DNA from: Pontibacter silvestris
GTDB lineage: Bacteria; Bacteroidota; Bacteroidia; Cytophagales; Hymenobacteraceae
DNA length: 64,000 bases
Direction: 5' to 3'
NCBI RefSeq assembly: GCF_020907275.1
Contig: NZ_JAJJWI010000022.1
Coordinates: 1-64,000, forward strand
This document shows positions 9,065 to 17,556 of the stretch, piece by piece. The notes under the pieces were generated by a model. That model was not told the DNA's origin and ran no database searches. It saw nothing but the letters and a program-made list of their open reading frames with translations. The position numbers and the translations under genes were made by a program. Positions within the stretch are counted from its first letter, which is position 1, and each line of letters begins with the position of its first letter.

Positions 9065-9577
9065 TCAAGGCTGCTTTTTCAGGTACAGGGGCAGACCAGA
9101 AACCATGAAGATGGCCTCCGATGCTTTGGCTGCCACATACTGGTTTGCCCAGCCCTGAAGGTCTGTGAACTTACGGCCTACTTCGGTGTCGGCATGCAAG
9201 CCCATGCCAATCTCGTTTGAGATGATCACGAAAGTACCTGGAAGTAAGCTGATCGCATCAATTTCTTTTTTGAATGCAGTTAGCGACCGCTCCAGGTCAC
9301 TCTCGAAGTCCATGAAAAAATTGGTAAGCCAGAGCGTGACGCAGTCTATCACAACTGTGCGGTGCTGAAGCGGGAGCTGGTGCAGGTCTTTATAGGCCTC
9401 GTAATTTGTCCACTCCGGCCCACGCTCATCCTGGTGGCGCTGCACACGCTGCCTGAATTCCTCATCCCAGATTTTGGCCGTCGCAAGATATACAGGATTG
9501 GGACTTAAGCCTAAGGCCATGTCCTGTGCAAACCTGCTTTTGCCGCTGCGTGCTCCTCCGGTAATAAACGTGATCAT
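9065..9577 (-). CDS. cobU: Adenosylcobinamide kinase / adenosylcobinamide-phosphate guanylyltransferase
   Basis: Bifunctional cytosolic enzyme that phosphorylates adenosylcobinamide and then transfers GMP, giving adenosylcobinamide-GDP for CobS. The N terminus carries the P-loop GGARSGKS. The segment RVQRHQDERGPEW contains the His that receives GMP in the family. DCVTLWLTN and ISNEIGMGL are further conserved blocks. Length 170 is typical. The start overlaps the pduO stop by 4 bases (ATGA), which supports translational coupling. Confidence 0.96.
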   Translation of the reverse strand: MITFITGGARSGKSRFAQDMALGLSPNPVYLATAKIWDEEFRQRVQRHQDERGPEWTNYEAYKDLHQLPLQHRTVVIDCVTLWLTNFFMDFESDLERSLTAFKKEIDAISLLPGTFVIISNEIGMGLHADTEVGRKFTDLQGWANQYVAAKASEAIFMVSGLPLYLKKQP

Positions 9578-10170
9578 GCCTGCTTGTCGTCTGGTTCAGT
9601 TTTTTTAAAACGCTTGTATAAAAACAGTTGCCATTTCTCTTCTGCTACACCGGCTTTGTCCATCTCGGCCCGGGCCAGTGTAAAGAACAGGTCCGAGAGG
9701 CGGTTAATATAAGCTGGGATAGCATCGTGTACTTCATCTTCCCGCATCAGCGTGACTAGTCTGCGTTCGCCCCGCCTCATCTGTGTGCGCACCATGTGGC
9801 ACAGCGCGGAGATTTCGTTGCCGCCCGGCAGCAGGAAGTAATCCGAAGCGGTTTGCATGTTAGACTCCAGTTCATCTATCCAGGTTTCACAAAAGGAGGC
9901 ACCATCCTCAGGCAACGGGTTCGTGTTTATTTTCTTGGCATCAGAGGGGCGCGCCAGGTGCGACATCATATCCATCATGTCTTTCTGTATCTTGTGCAGG
10001 TTTGGTTGCCAGGCGTGGTCGTTACCCAGCTTTACTCGCAGTAAACCTATCGTTGAATTCACCTCGTCTAGCGTGCCGTAGCAATTTACACGCACATCAT
10101 CTTTATAAACCCGCTTGCCGCCAAAAAGCCCCGTGGTACCTTTGTCGCCTTTCTTCGTGTATATTTTCAT
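9574..10170 (-). CDS. pduO: Cob(I)alamin adenosyltransferase, PduO type
   Basis: Transfers the adenosyl group from ATP to the cobalt of reduced corrinoids, producing the coenzyme form and the substrate for CobU. The N terminus KIYTKKGDKGTTGLFGG is the ATP-binding signature of PduO/MMAB-type enzymes, followed by YGTLDEVNS. Near the C terminus, INRLSDLFFTLAR is the second conserved block. The length of 198 residues matches the one-domain form. It is the first gene of the pduO-cobU-cobT-cobS-cobC operon; no riboswitch is visible in the 129 bases between it and the receptor gene. Confidence 0.95.
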   Translation of the reverse strand: MKIYTKKGDKGTTGLFGGKRVYKDDVRVNCYGTLDEVNSTIGLLRVKLGNDHAWQPNLHKIQKDMMDMMSHLARPSDAKKINTNPLPEDGASFCETWIDELESNMQTASDYFLLPGGNEISALCHMVRTQMRRGERRLVTLMREDEVHDAIPAYINRLSDLFFTLARAEMDKAGVAEEKWQLFLYKRFKKTEPDDKQA

Positions 10171-10259
10171 CTGTATTAAATTTAAAGTTCTTCTGTTGAT
10201 TTGGTGCGATTCTTTCAGACATGCACTTAAAGATAGCCTGCATCAGCTTAAGAAAAAGA

Positions 10260-10291
10260 AACCGGCAGAAACATTATGGTTTCTGCCGGTT
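10260..10291 (-). terminator. Rho-independent terminator after the TonB-dependent receptor
   Basis: Arms 10260-10272 and 10279-10291 form a perfect 13-bp hairpin with a 6-base loop. On the minus strand it is followed by a T-rich tail (TCTTTTTCTT). It lies just 3' of the receptor stop and separates the receptor unit from the pduO operon. Confidence 0.9.
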
Positions 10292-10299
10292 AGGATAAT

Positions 10300-12501
10300 T
10301 TAAAAATTAATGCCGTAACGAAGGGCATAATTTCGGCCCAGCAGGTTAAAGCCGCGTTTCTCGTAGTAGTTCTCGTCCGTCAGGTTTTTGACAAACAGCG
10401 TCAGCGAATGTCGCTTGGCATAGGTATAAGACGCTGAAAAGTCCATCACCATAAACGGCGGATATTTTATCTCCGGATAGGCTGGATCATTGAAGTCGGT
10501 GTCTTTTCTGTAGCCAACATAGCGGCCATTCAGGCGCAGGTTCAGGCCTTTCAGGTTATTATACTCCAGACCGTAGCTGCTTACAAGATCAGCTACATTG
10601 TAAATGTCCTTTTTCGTTTCAGAACCATCAGCATTAATGGTTACTTCCTCTGCTGTAAAATTGTAGGCGTTATTGGCAAACAGGCGCAAAGAATACTGGT
10701 AATCGCTTAGGGCTCCGAAATCATAGCCTAATTCTATTTCTAAACCACGAATGTCAGCTTTGTTGGCGTTTGTGTAAGTGATAGAAGATATAATAGGTTG
10801 CCCGTTCACAGTTTCTCCGTTCGCAGCTGCTACCGGAGATGTTTTGGTGATACGGTCTTTGATGTGCGTGGAGAAGTACGTTACATCAGCAGAGAAACCG
10901 GACTCCAGCTTCTGAAAACGCAGACCAGCATCCCAGGTAATGCTATTCTCATTCTCCAGGTTGGGGTTCCCGTACGTTACAGAAGCACCATTCGCAGACG
11001 AGGCCACAGAGTATCCGGCTACATTATAAGCATCAGGTGTTACAAAAGCTCGACCTGCTGTGGCATGTACAGTAAGAGGCTCTGTAAACTGGAACTGTAC
11101 TCCTAAGCTTGGGCTGAAGAAAGGGTTCGTTTCTTTCCCTGGTACATACTTCGTCAGTAGTGGTGTATTCTTGATATCAAACGTGATAAAGTCGTAGCGT
11201 GCACCCGGCGTTATTATCAGTCTTTCCTTCAGAAAGCTTAGTTGCCCCTGTACATATATGCCCGTTGAAATCAGGCTATAGTTTGGGTTGTAGGGAGCTA
11301 CATCGTTGCCGTCCACGCTAAAAGAGCGTGACTTGGCAGTTGCGTTAGTGTAATCTATACCGGCAGTTATGGTATGGCGGCCGATTTCATACACATCTTT
11401 TAACTGCAAGCCTTTCCATTCTGAACTACTACGGTATGAGCGGTAAGATGCTATAGGCGAGGTTTCGCCGGTAGTCCAATCTTGGGTATAAAGGTTATAG
11501 GTATCGGAAGTTTCCTCTGCGGCATAGCCACGCAGTAGCAACTGATGCCCAGCCACATTGCCTGCTATACTTAACTCGCTGTTATACCTGTCGATGTCTT
11601 TGCGGCCTGGCTGTGAGTTTCCAGCATCAATGTCACTTGCCGTTTCTACATTGTTTGCCAAAAAGCGTTCGCCTTTCAGGTCTACGCGCCAGTTATCGTT
11701 TAGCTGATACCCAAGCCTCAGGCTTCCGGTGTTATAACTTAAACGGGTATAGTCACGGCGTTCGCCGTCACCTCGGGTATCGTCCACATCCACATAAGCA
11801 GGGTCCTCGTTGGCGTACTTTTTCCTGGCTTTGTCGGCATCCAACCAGTCACGGAACAGGTTGCCATCTCCTAATTTGTAATTCTTGCTTCTGTCGAAAG
11901 AAAGGAACGACAGGTCAAAATCGAGTTTTTCAGTAATGTTACCGCCGGTTGCTCCACCTAGCTTCAGCGTCTCAAAAGAGCCATACTCTGCAAACAGAGA
12001 AGTTTTAACTGACCCCTGTGATTTTTTAGTGATGATGTTCACCACACCGCCCATTGCCTGAGAGCCATATAAAGCAGAGGCTGGCCCTTTCAGCACCTCA
12101 ATTCGGTCAATATTGCTGGGGTTGATGGTGGCCAGGTTCGTTGTTCCTGCTGGTCTGCCGTCTACCAACAGCAACGTGCGCTGGTTTAGGCCGCTAAACT
12201 GCGGACGGAATCCTCTTATACTTACACCTGCCGATAATCCAGGATACTGTATAACGTTTACAGAGGAATTCTTCTTGATCAGGTCCGTAAACTCCTGCGC
12301 TCCCGTTAGCTGAATGTCTTTCTGGCTGATGACGTTAATGCTTTGCGGCGTTTTGCTTTTGTCTGTTTCTGAACGCGTGGCAGTTACCACGACCTCGCTT
12401 ATATGGAGTGTTCTGACAGAATCAATAGGTTGCTGCTGTGCAAAAGCAGGAGCGGCTGTAACAGCCAGTAGTAACGATAAATAATGTAGCCTTGGCTTCA
12501 T
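10300..12501 (-). CDS. TonB-dependent outer-membrane receptor, probable corrinoid transporter (BtuB-like)
   Basis: Outer-membrane beta-barrel driven by TonB. The ATG at 12499-12501 gives a clean signal peptide (KPRLHYLSLLLAVTAAPAFA); an upstream in-frame ATG at 12531 would add ten residues and is less likely. After the signal peptide comes a TonB-box-like ISEVVVTATRSE, then the plug domain with VLLVDGRPAG and IDRIEVLKGPASALYGSQAMGGVVNIITK, and a long barrel ending in an aromatic-terminated strand (YALRYGINF). There is no N-terminal carboxypeptidase-like domain, unlike SusC proteins. Control by a cobalamin riboswitch directly upstream and the adjacent btuFCD-like genes make corrinoid the likely substrate. 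Confidence 0.93.
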   Translation of the reverse strand: MKPRLHYLSLLLAVTAAPAFAQQQPIDSVRTLHISEVVVTATRSETDKSKTPQSINVISQKDIQLTGAQEFTDLIKKNSSVNVIQYPGLSAGVSIRGFRPQFSGLNQRTLLLVDGRPAGTTNLATINPSNIDRIEVLKGPASALYGSQAMGGVVNIITKKSQGSVKTSLFAEYGSFETLKLGGATGGNITEKLDFDLSFLSFDRSKNYKLGDGNLFRDWLDADKARKKYANEDPAYVDVDDTRGDGERRDYTRLSYNTGSLRLGYQLNDNWRVDLKGERFLANNVETASDIDAGNSQPGRKDIDRYNSELSIAGNVAGHQLLLRGYAAEETSDTYNLYTQDWTTGETSPIASYRSYRSSSEWKGLQLKDVYEIGRHTITAGIDYTNATAKSRSFSVDGNDVAPYNPNYSLISTGIYVQGQLSFLKERLIITPGARYDFITFDIKNTPLLTKYVPGKETNPFFSPSLGVQFQFTEPLTVHATAGRAFVTPDAYNVAGYSVASSANGASVTYGNPNLENENSITWDAGLRFQKLESGFSADVTYFSTHIKDRITKTSPVAAANGETVNGQPIISSITYTNANKADIRGLEIELGYDFGALSDYQYSLRLFANNAYNFTAEEVTINADGSETKKDIYNVADLVSSYGLEYNNLKGLNLRLNGRYVGYRKDTDFNDPAYPEIKYPPFMVMDFSASYTYAKRHSLTLFVKNLTDENYYEKRGFNLLGRNYALRYGINF

Positions 12502-12582
12502 AATTGAATGTAATAGGTTTAAAAAATACATGATTCCGGGCAGCCACAGGCTACTATCCCTATCCTGGAAGATAGGAGTGCG

Positions 12583-12590
12583 CCTGCCTC
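12583..12590 (-). promoter_or_regulatory. Candidate anti-P1 element of the receptor riboswitch
   Basis: The minus-strand sequence GAGGCAGG here is complementary to the CCTGCCT at 12637-12631, the 3' end of the B12 box and P1 stem. Pairing of the two would compete with aptamer closure, a plausible expression platform. This is inference from complementarity. Confidence 0.4.
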
Positions 12591-12624
12591 CGGCATTTCA
12601 CCCGAATGCTTTGTGCAAAAATTT

Positions 12625-12801
12625 ATACAAAGGCAGGTCTTCTGGCTCTCCCGGCTCCTGATGGCCTTCCCATCCCTTTACAGAACAGTGGCTATACTTT
12701 ATCAGGAGCTTTTTGCAGGATTACAGCAGCGGGGACTGCTCCGGACTTTCACCGGATTCCCTTTTAAGGCGACATGCGCTACGCATTCACCACCTATGTA
12801 T
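12625..12801 (-). promoter_or_regulatory. Cobalamin riboswitch controlling the TonB-dependent receptor
   Basis: On the minus strand the conserved order is complete: GGGAA followed by CCGGTGAAAGTCCGG, then CCCCGCTGCTGTAA, CCACTG, GGGAAGG and the B12 box AGCCAGAAGACCTGCC (12632-12647). The 5' strand ATACATAGG (12801-12793) can pair with the 3' end reading CCTTTGTAT to close P1. It lies about 120 bases upstream of the receptor start, so corrinoid excess should shut off receptor synthesis. Confidence 0.95.
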
Positions 12802-12860
12802 CATCGTCGTTTGGAATGTGTATTTTATACTTTCATCTGGACTGTTTTTTTGAAAATGTA

Positions 12861-13931
12861 TTAAGCTTTATCTTTTTCGGTTTGTTCCCTATGTATGCTT
12901 GGAGTATCGGCTGCTGCTCTTAAAGAGGAAAGGAGTGCAGCGATTGTTGGATGTTCCTGATAACTCCCTTCCTGCGTACTGACCCAAAGGCAGCCATTAT
13001 TCTGCTCTGTTATTTTAATGGTGCATACCGCTTCAGCAGTGTCTGTAGCAACTATATACCCTTCGCGCTGTAGTGCCCTGCGGGTCCAGAATGCGGCGGC
13101 TCCGTGGCCAACAAGGTTTACTTTCTGCCCGGCTCCTTGGTGAATATTAAAGGTGCCGGTCTCTTTGTCGAAGTTGAAACCCGCTTTATCGAATGCTGCT
13201 TCAAAAGAACCATTCAGTACCAAATCCTCCGGAACACCTGTTGTCAGTTGCCCGCCCTGAGCAAGCAACCATACCTGGTCGCCCACCTGCAATGCCATGT
13301 CCAGCTCATGCGTGGATATGAGGATGGCTTTGTTTGTCTGCTTTGCCAATTGATGCAGCAGGCGCAACAGCTGCACGCGGTTCGGCAGGTCTAAATGCGC
13401 GGTGGGTTCATCGAGTATAACAAGCGGCGTGTCCTGTGCCAGCGCCCTGGCCAGCATTACTTTCTGACTTTCTCCGTCGCTTAACTGGTCCATCTTCCTG
13501 TGAATAAAGGCTTCTGTGTTTGTGGCCTCTATAGCCCAATGAATGATCTTTTTGTCTGCTGCACTTAAGGTTCCTAACCAGCCTGTATAGGGGTAGCGGC
13601 CCAGCGCCACCAACGAGTAAACATCCAGATTTCCTGACCTTACATTATCAGTTAACACCATGCTCAGCTTACGGGCCATCGCCGCGGGTTTTAACCTGGA
13701 TATACTTTCTCCTGCGATCACTACACGGCCTTCCAGCATAGGCTGCAAACCAGATAGTGTCCGGATAAGTGTGGACTTGCCCGCACCGTTAGGGCCCAGT
13801 AAACAGATCAGCTGCCCCGGGTGCATCTCCAGTTGAAGTGGCCCGGCCACCTTTCTCAGGCGCTTGCTATTTAGCTTATACCCGATGCTCAGGTCCTGCG
13901 CCTGAAGTATAGGTTGTGTTGTGCTACCCAT
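12861..13931 (-). CDS. btuD: ABC transporter ATP-binding protein for corrinoid import (BtuD/FecE type)
   Basis: Cytoplasmic ATPase of the B12 importer. The ABC domain covers residues about 8-245: Walker A GPNGAGKST at 46-54, a signature reading LSDGE rather than LSGGQ, then Walker B with VILDEPTAHLD and the switch His in STHELDM. About 100 extra residues follow, with NLVGHGAAAFWTRRALQREGY and a conserved-looking EHPTIAALLSSL, making 356 residues against roughly 255 for a bare FecE protein. The start shares one base with the permease stop. The extension's role is unknown. Substrate is inferred from the riboswitch upstream of the operon. Confidence 0.9.
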   Translation of the reverse strand: MGSTTQPILQAQDLSIGYKLNSKRLRKVAGPLQLEMHPGQLICLLGPNGAGKSTLIRTLSGLQPMLEGRVVIAGESISRLKPAAMARKLSMVLTDNVRSGNLDVYSLVALGRYPYTGWLGTLSAADKKIIHWAIEATNTEAFIHRKMDQLSDGESQKVMLARALAQDTPLVILDEPTAHLDLPNRVQLLRLLHQLAKQTNKAILISTHELDMALQVGDQVWLLAQGGQLTTGVPEDLVLNGSFEAAFDKAGFNFDKETGTFNIHQGAGQKVNLVGHGAAAFWTRRALQREGYIVATDTAEAVCTIKITEQNNGCLWVSTQEGSYQEHPTIAALLSSLRAAADTPSIHREQTEKDKA

Positions 13932-15016
13932 CAGAAAGAAGACCTTAAGTTGTTTCTACTCATAATGATCCAGATTACCACAGGAGAACCTACCAGTGCC
14001 GTAACCACATTGATGGGCAAGGCTGTCTGGCTGCCTGGCAGCTGCGCAATGATGTCACAGATAAGCATAAGCGCCGTGCCTGTAAGGCAGCAGTAGGGGA
14101 TAAGTGCACGGTGATCGGAAATATTGAACAGGGAACGAGCCAGGTGCGGCACCGCAATTCCTATAAACCCGATTGGTCCGCAGAAAGCTGTGATGCTGCC
14201 CGCCAATATACTGGTACTGATGATGATCAGCAGGCGCGCCCGCCCCACGGTTAGTCCCATGCTGCGGGCATAGTTCTCACCCAGGAGCAAGGCATCCAGT
14301 AATTTAGAGGAGGAGAACGAGATAAAGAGCCCTATAAGCACGACACAGGCCAGTACATAAAGATGATTCTCTGTTACGCCGCCCAATGATCCGAACGTCC
14401 ACATGAGGTAGTCTTTTATCTGATCAGGGGCGCTGAAATACTGCCAGATACTGATAACAGAGATCGTGATGTTGCCGATCATCACGCCCACGATCAGCAT
14501 AACTACATTATCTTTCAGTTTAGCAGAAATAGCCACGATGATCAGCATGATGAAGGCTGAACCAAGGGTAGAGGCAAGTATAAGCAGCCAGCTACCTGAT
14601 ATGCCTAGTTCTTTGATCGAGTAAATGCTGGCGATGCTTCCGGCAGAGAGCATCACTAGGGCAACGCCCAGACTTGCCCCCGAAGTAATGCCAAGCACCG
14701 AGGGACCTGCCAAAGGGTTACGGAAAAGTGTCTGCATCTGTAAGCCGCTTATAGACAGGCCACAACCAACTAAAACCGCTGTCATGGCTTTTGGCAGACG
14801 GATTTTTTCAATAATATAAACCCATGCCGCATTTTCAGAACTATGCCCGGAAAGGATGGCCACGACCTCTTTTAGCGGAATATGAATAGAACCCAGCACC
14901 ACATCCAGCATAAAGCACAGCAGCACCAGCAGGAGCAAGCCATACACCGCAAACCTGCGACGATGTGTTGTCGGGAGCAACGCCTCTTCCAGAACAGGAT
15001 GTATTTTTGCTGCCAT
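13931..15016 (-). CDS. btuC: ABC transporter permease for corrinoid import (FecCD/BtuC family)
   Basis: Inner-membrane subunit of a type II ABC importer. The protein has about ten hydrophobic segments and 361 residues, normal for FecCD permeases. Family phrases are present: GCGLSISGLQMQTLFRNPLAGPSVLGITSGA is split over the second and third segments, and GPIGFIGIAVPHLAR near residue 275 is the coupling region. It shares single bases with both the upstream btuF stop and the downstream btuD start, so the three genes form one operon with stoichiometric expression. It could in principle carry iron chelates, but the riboswitch favours corrinoid. Confidence 0.92.
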   Translation of the reverse strand: MAAKIHPVLEEALLPTTHRRRFAVYGLLLLVLLCFMLDVVLGSIHIPLKEVVAILSGHSSENAAWVYIIEKIRLPKAMTAVLVGCGLSISGLQMQTLFRNPLAGPSVLGITSGASLGVALVMLSAGSIASIYSIKELGISGSWLLILASTLGSAFIMLIIVAISAKLKDNVVMLIVGVMIGNITISVISIWQYFSAPDQIKDYLMWTFGSLGGVTENHLYVLACVVLIGLFISFSSSKLLDALLLGENYARSMGLTVGRARLLIIISTSILAGSITAFCGPIGFIGIAVPHLARSLFNISDHRALIPYCCLTGTALMLICDIIAQLPGSQTALPINVVTALVGSPVVIWIIMSRNNLRSSF

Positions 15017-16248
15017 TACCGGATGGGTTTGTAGTAGACAAGTTCATGCCCGGGCAGTAGCTCAGGGTGCAGTATCCTAATAAGGTCAGCCAGTATAAGG
15101 TGCGGGTTTACGGCGCCGGATTCCCAGTAGTCATTTGCGCCGATGTCGTTGACGCGTTTGTTATTATTGAAGATCGTGCCCTGCCGGAAAGGTTTAAAGT
15201 CTTTGTAGCGCACATCTCTGCCGGCAATGTCTTCTTTGGTATCTACATAACCCACATTCAGCCAGAAATCCGCCTGTAGGGCTACTGGTGCCACTCTTTC
15301 AAAATCCAATTGCAGACTACCTTTGCCCTGCACATCAGACCACTCATAGGTCGTGGCGGCATCCTTCAGGAAGCGCGCCATATAACTGTCTCCATCCGGA
15401 ACAGCCCAGGTTCCTTTAAAAGGCATACTGGTTATGACGCTTGGTTTTGTTTTCGCTTGGCTGGTGAGGTCCATTAACTTGTGGTACTCCTGCTCTACGT
15501 TGGCAAACTTTTCGTTTACCAGTGCTTCTTTATTCAGCAGGGCTGCCAGCAGTTTTACCCACTCTGCACGGCCTAAAGGGGTTGTTTCCAGCCACTCTGA
15601 ATTTATCATAACAGGTATTCCGGCAGCTTGCAGCGTTTGATAAAGACTTAGCTTTGCATCGGGGCTGCCGGTAACCATCACCAGGTCAGGCTGCATCGAA
15701 ATAAGAAGCTCGTTGTTCAATGCGCCTCCGTTTCCTACTTCTTTTACTTTACCTGCTTTTATGTTTTCCCGCACATGAGCAGAAGAAACATACTTCAGGT
15801 TTCCAAGGCCTACGAGTACATCTGCCGCTTCAGCAAAATCCACGAGCCCCACGTGCATAGACGACATCCCTACCAGTTGCTGCACCGGTATTTCAATAAC
15901 CTGCACATCCGGAGAGTGTGAGGGAACCGCTGTGCCTCTTTGTACCAGCAGGTACTGCAGCGTGTCTACCCGGTCTTCAAAGTGATTCAGGATGTTGACC
16001 ATTTTATATGTGCCGTGGTACGATAAGGTAAAGCCTTTTGCGTACCTGATAGTTGCCTTATCAGGAAAGACATCTTCCTGGGCAACAGCATAATTAATCT
16101 TGTTGTCTTTTGAGGCATGTTCACAAGAGGTAGCAAACAGCAATGCGCAGCACACACACAGTAAGGTGCGAATAAGTGATAGGGGGTAGGCTGACAGGAA
16201 AATCCCTTTCCTGCAGACCTGCGTAGGTTTTCTGCTTCTTTTTTTCAT
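15016..16248 (-). CDS. btuF: Corrinoid-binding lipoprotein of the ABC importer (BtuF-like)
   Basis: Substrate-binding protein delivering corrinoid to BtuCD. I place the start at the ATG 16246-16248; the frame is open upstream to 16353, but that part overlaps the riboswitch. This start gives a long basic N region, a hydrophobic core and a lipobox ending at Cys42 (LFATSC), so it is a membrane-anchored lipoprotein. The two lobes of a class III binding protein follow, with VLVGLGN and ISMQPDLVMVTG in the first and the long linking helix around NEKFANVEQEYHKL. The C-terminal lobe ends in NPHLILADLIRILHPEL, typical of the family. It is the first gene after the second riboswitch. Confidence 0.9.
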   Translation of the reverse strand: MKKRSRKPTQVCRKGIFLSAYPLSLIRTLLCVCCALLFATSCEHASKDNKINYAVAQEDVFPDKATIRYAKGFTLSYHGTYKMVNILNHFEDRVDTLQYLLVQRGTAVPSHSPDVQVIEIPVQQLVGMSSMHVGLVDFAEAADVLVGLGNLKYVSSAHVRENIKAGKVKEVGNGGALNNELLISMQPDLVMVTGSPDAKLSLYQTLQAAGIPVMINSEWLETTPLGRAEWVKLLAALLNKEALVNEKFANVEQEYHKLMDLTSQAKTKPSVITSMPFKGTWAVPDGDSYMARFLKDAATTYEWSDVQGKGSLQLDFERVAPVALQADFWLNVGYVDTKEDIAGRDVRYKDFKPFRQGTIFNNNKRVNDIGANDYWESGAVNPHLILADLIRILHPELLPGHELVYYKPIR

Positions 16249-16284
16249 GGCTCTTCGCCTTTCTTCCGAAAGCTGTGAGTGATA

Positions 16285-16473
16285 TGTATAATGGCAGGTC
16301 TTCTGACTTCCCCAAAGCTGACGGCCTTCCCATTCCATACAGAACAGTGGCATTATTTTGTCAGCTTTATATAATGGGGTTACAGCAGCGGAGACTGTTC
16401 CGGATTCTCACCGGCATTCCCTTTTAAAGCGAACCGCTACACATTCATTGTATAGGTTCAGCTACCTTTATGC
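16285..16473 (-). promoter_or_regulatory. Cobalamin riboswitch controlling btuF-btuC-btuD
   Basis: The minus strand shows GGGAATGCCGGTGAGAATCC, then CTCCGCTGCTGTAA, CCACTG, GGGAAGG and the B12 box AGTCAGAAGACCTGCC (16293-16308). The 5' strand GCATAAAGGTAG (16473-16462) pairs with CCTGCCATTATAC at the 3' end to close P1. The aptamer ends about 37 bases before the btuF start, so a translational or short antiterminator platform is likely. Confidence 0.95.
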
Positions 16474-16639
16474 TGGCAAAGGTATAAATAAATAAGGATA
16501 AAAAAACTAACAGCCGCTCCTGCCAAAGCAAATGCTACATCTTATTTCTGTTTCAAATACAGAGAGTTTTTTCCTGATCCTGCCGTCACTGCCAAAGCCA
16601 GCACATCGGAAATTGAAGGAAAGTATAGCTTGTCTTTGG

Positions 16640-16820
16640 AATAAATGCCTCTTTATGCCTTGAAACGGTTTCCCGGGAGGGAATTAATAGGGAAACCGGT
16701 GTAAGGCCAGAACAGTCTCCGCTGCTGTAAGCTCCTTTAGCGCTTTGTCACTCCTCTTGCTCCACGCTCAGGAGATACATCACCTGAAATACAGGATGCA
16801 CAGGAAGAGGAGGAATCAGC
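16640..16820 (+). promoter_or_regulatory. Truncated cobalamin riboswitch (3' end of aptamer missing)
   Basis: A third aptamer on the opposite strand. It keeps GGGAA at 16690-16694, ACCGGTGTAAGGCC, CTCCGCTGCTGTAAG, a CCAC element (16762-16765) and GGAAG flanked by a helix between CTCCTCTT (16751-16758) and AAGAGGAG (about 16805-16812). It then reads GAATCAGC where the two intact copies read AGYCAGAAGACCTGCC. The rest of the B12 box and the 3' strand of P1 are absent, and sequence resembling chelatase coding DNA begins instead. It should not be able to close P1, so ligand control is probably lost. Confidence 0.75.
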
Positions 16821-17459
16821 AAAAAAAAGAAGCATCAGCAGAGGAGAAGGTGTTTCGCTGTTTCGCGGGATGACCTGCATCAGAAAGTCCGTAGTGGCAA
16901 ATCCGGAAACCTGATACTATTTGTGGTAGACGCCTCCGGCTCCATGGCGGCCAGCCGGCGCATGGAGGCTGTGAAAGGCACAGTCCTCAGCCTTTTAACA
17001 GATGCGTACCAAAGGCGGGATACTGTGGGAGTTATAGCGTTTCGGGGAATAGAAGCTCAGGTGTTGCTGCACCCTACGAGCAGTGTGGAACTGGCAGAGC
17101 AGGCCCTGCGAAGTTTACCAACAGGAGGACGAACCCCACTTCCGCATGCCCTGCAAACAGCTGTAGTCTTGTTGAGTAAGTTCGACCCAAAGAAGGATTT
17201 ACAGCCGCTGTTGGTGCTTCTGAGCGATGGGAAAGCCAACGTTGCCTTGCCGGACGGAGGCGATTCCTGGAGCCAGACGCTACAATTGGCTTCTCACCTT
17301 AAGGAACTGCGCATTTCCAGTTTAGTAATGAATACCGAGAATGGTTATGTGCAGATGGGCAGGGCTGGGGAGTTGGCAAAAGCGTTGGGAGCACAGTATG
17401 TTTCGCTCGAGGAACTAAGGGCTGAGAGTTTAACTCCTGTTGTAAACAACATGATCTAA
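16821..17459 (+). pseudogene. C-terminal VWA domain of a magnesium/cobalt chelatase D subunit, 5'-truncated
   Basis: The frame ending at 17459 encodes the von Willebrand A domain of ChlD/BchD/CobT-type chelatase subunits: FVVDASGSMA is the MIDAS DxSxS motif, RTPLPHAL supplies the Thr, and VLLSDGKAN the later Asp. Similarity extends upstream of the first usable start (GTG 16923) through DDLHQKVRSGKSGN at about 16870-16911. The family's N-terminal AAA+ domain is absent, and an in-frame TGA lies at 16785-16787 within the aptamer remnant. About 180 C-terminal residues therefore remain from a protein usually over 500. The frame is free of stops, so the loss may be recent or the domain may still be made alone. 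In its original state it probably belonged to a chelatase controlled by B12. Confidence 0.75.
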
Positions 17460-17460
17460 T

Positions 17461-17486
17461 GACTTTCCGGGAAAGCGCGGGAAGTC
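17461..17486. terminator. Possible hairpin between the chelatase remnant and cobB
   Basis: GACTTTCCG and CGGGAAGTC can pair over about 9 bp (with one G-T pair) around an 8-base loop. It lies between convergent genes, followed by an A/T-rich stretch. Confidence 0.4.
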
Positions 17487-17556
17487 AAATTAAAATAGAT
17501 GAATCAGGGGGATAATGTTTACTCCCTGTGGTGCTTCTTTTAGTTTATTCTTGTAG

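Noticed and set aside
16249-16353. Upstream extension of the btuF frame
   Set aside because: The extension runs through the 3' part of the cobalamin riboswitch; the ATG at 16248 gives a proper lipoprotein signal.
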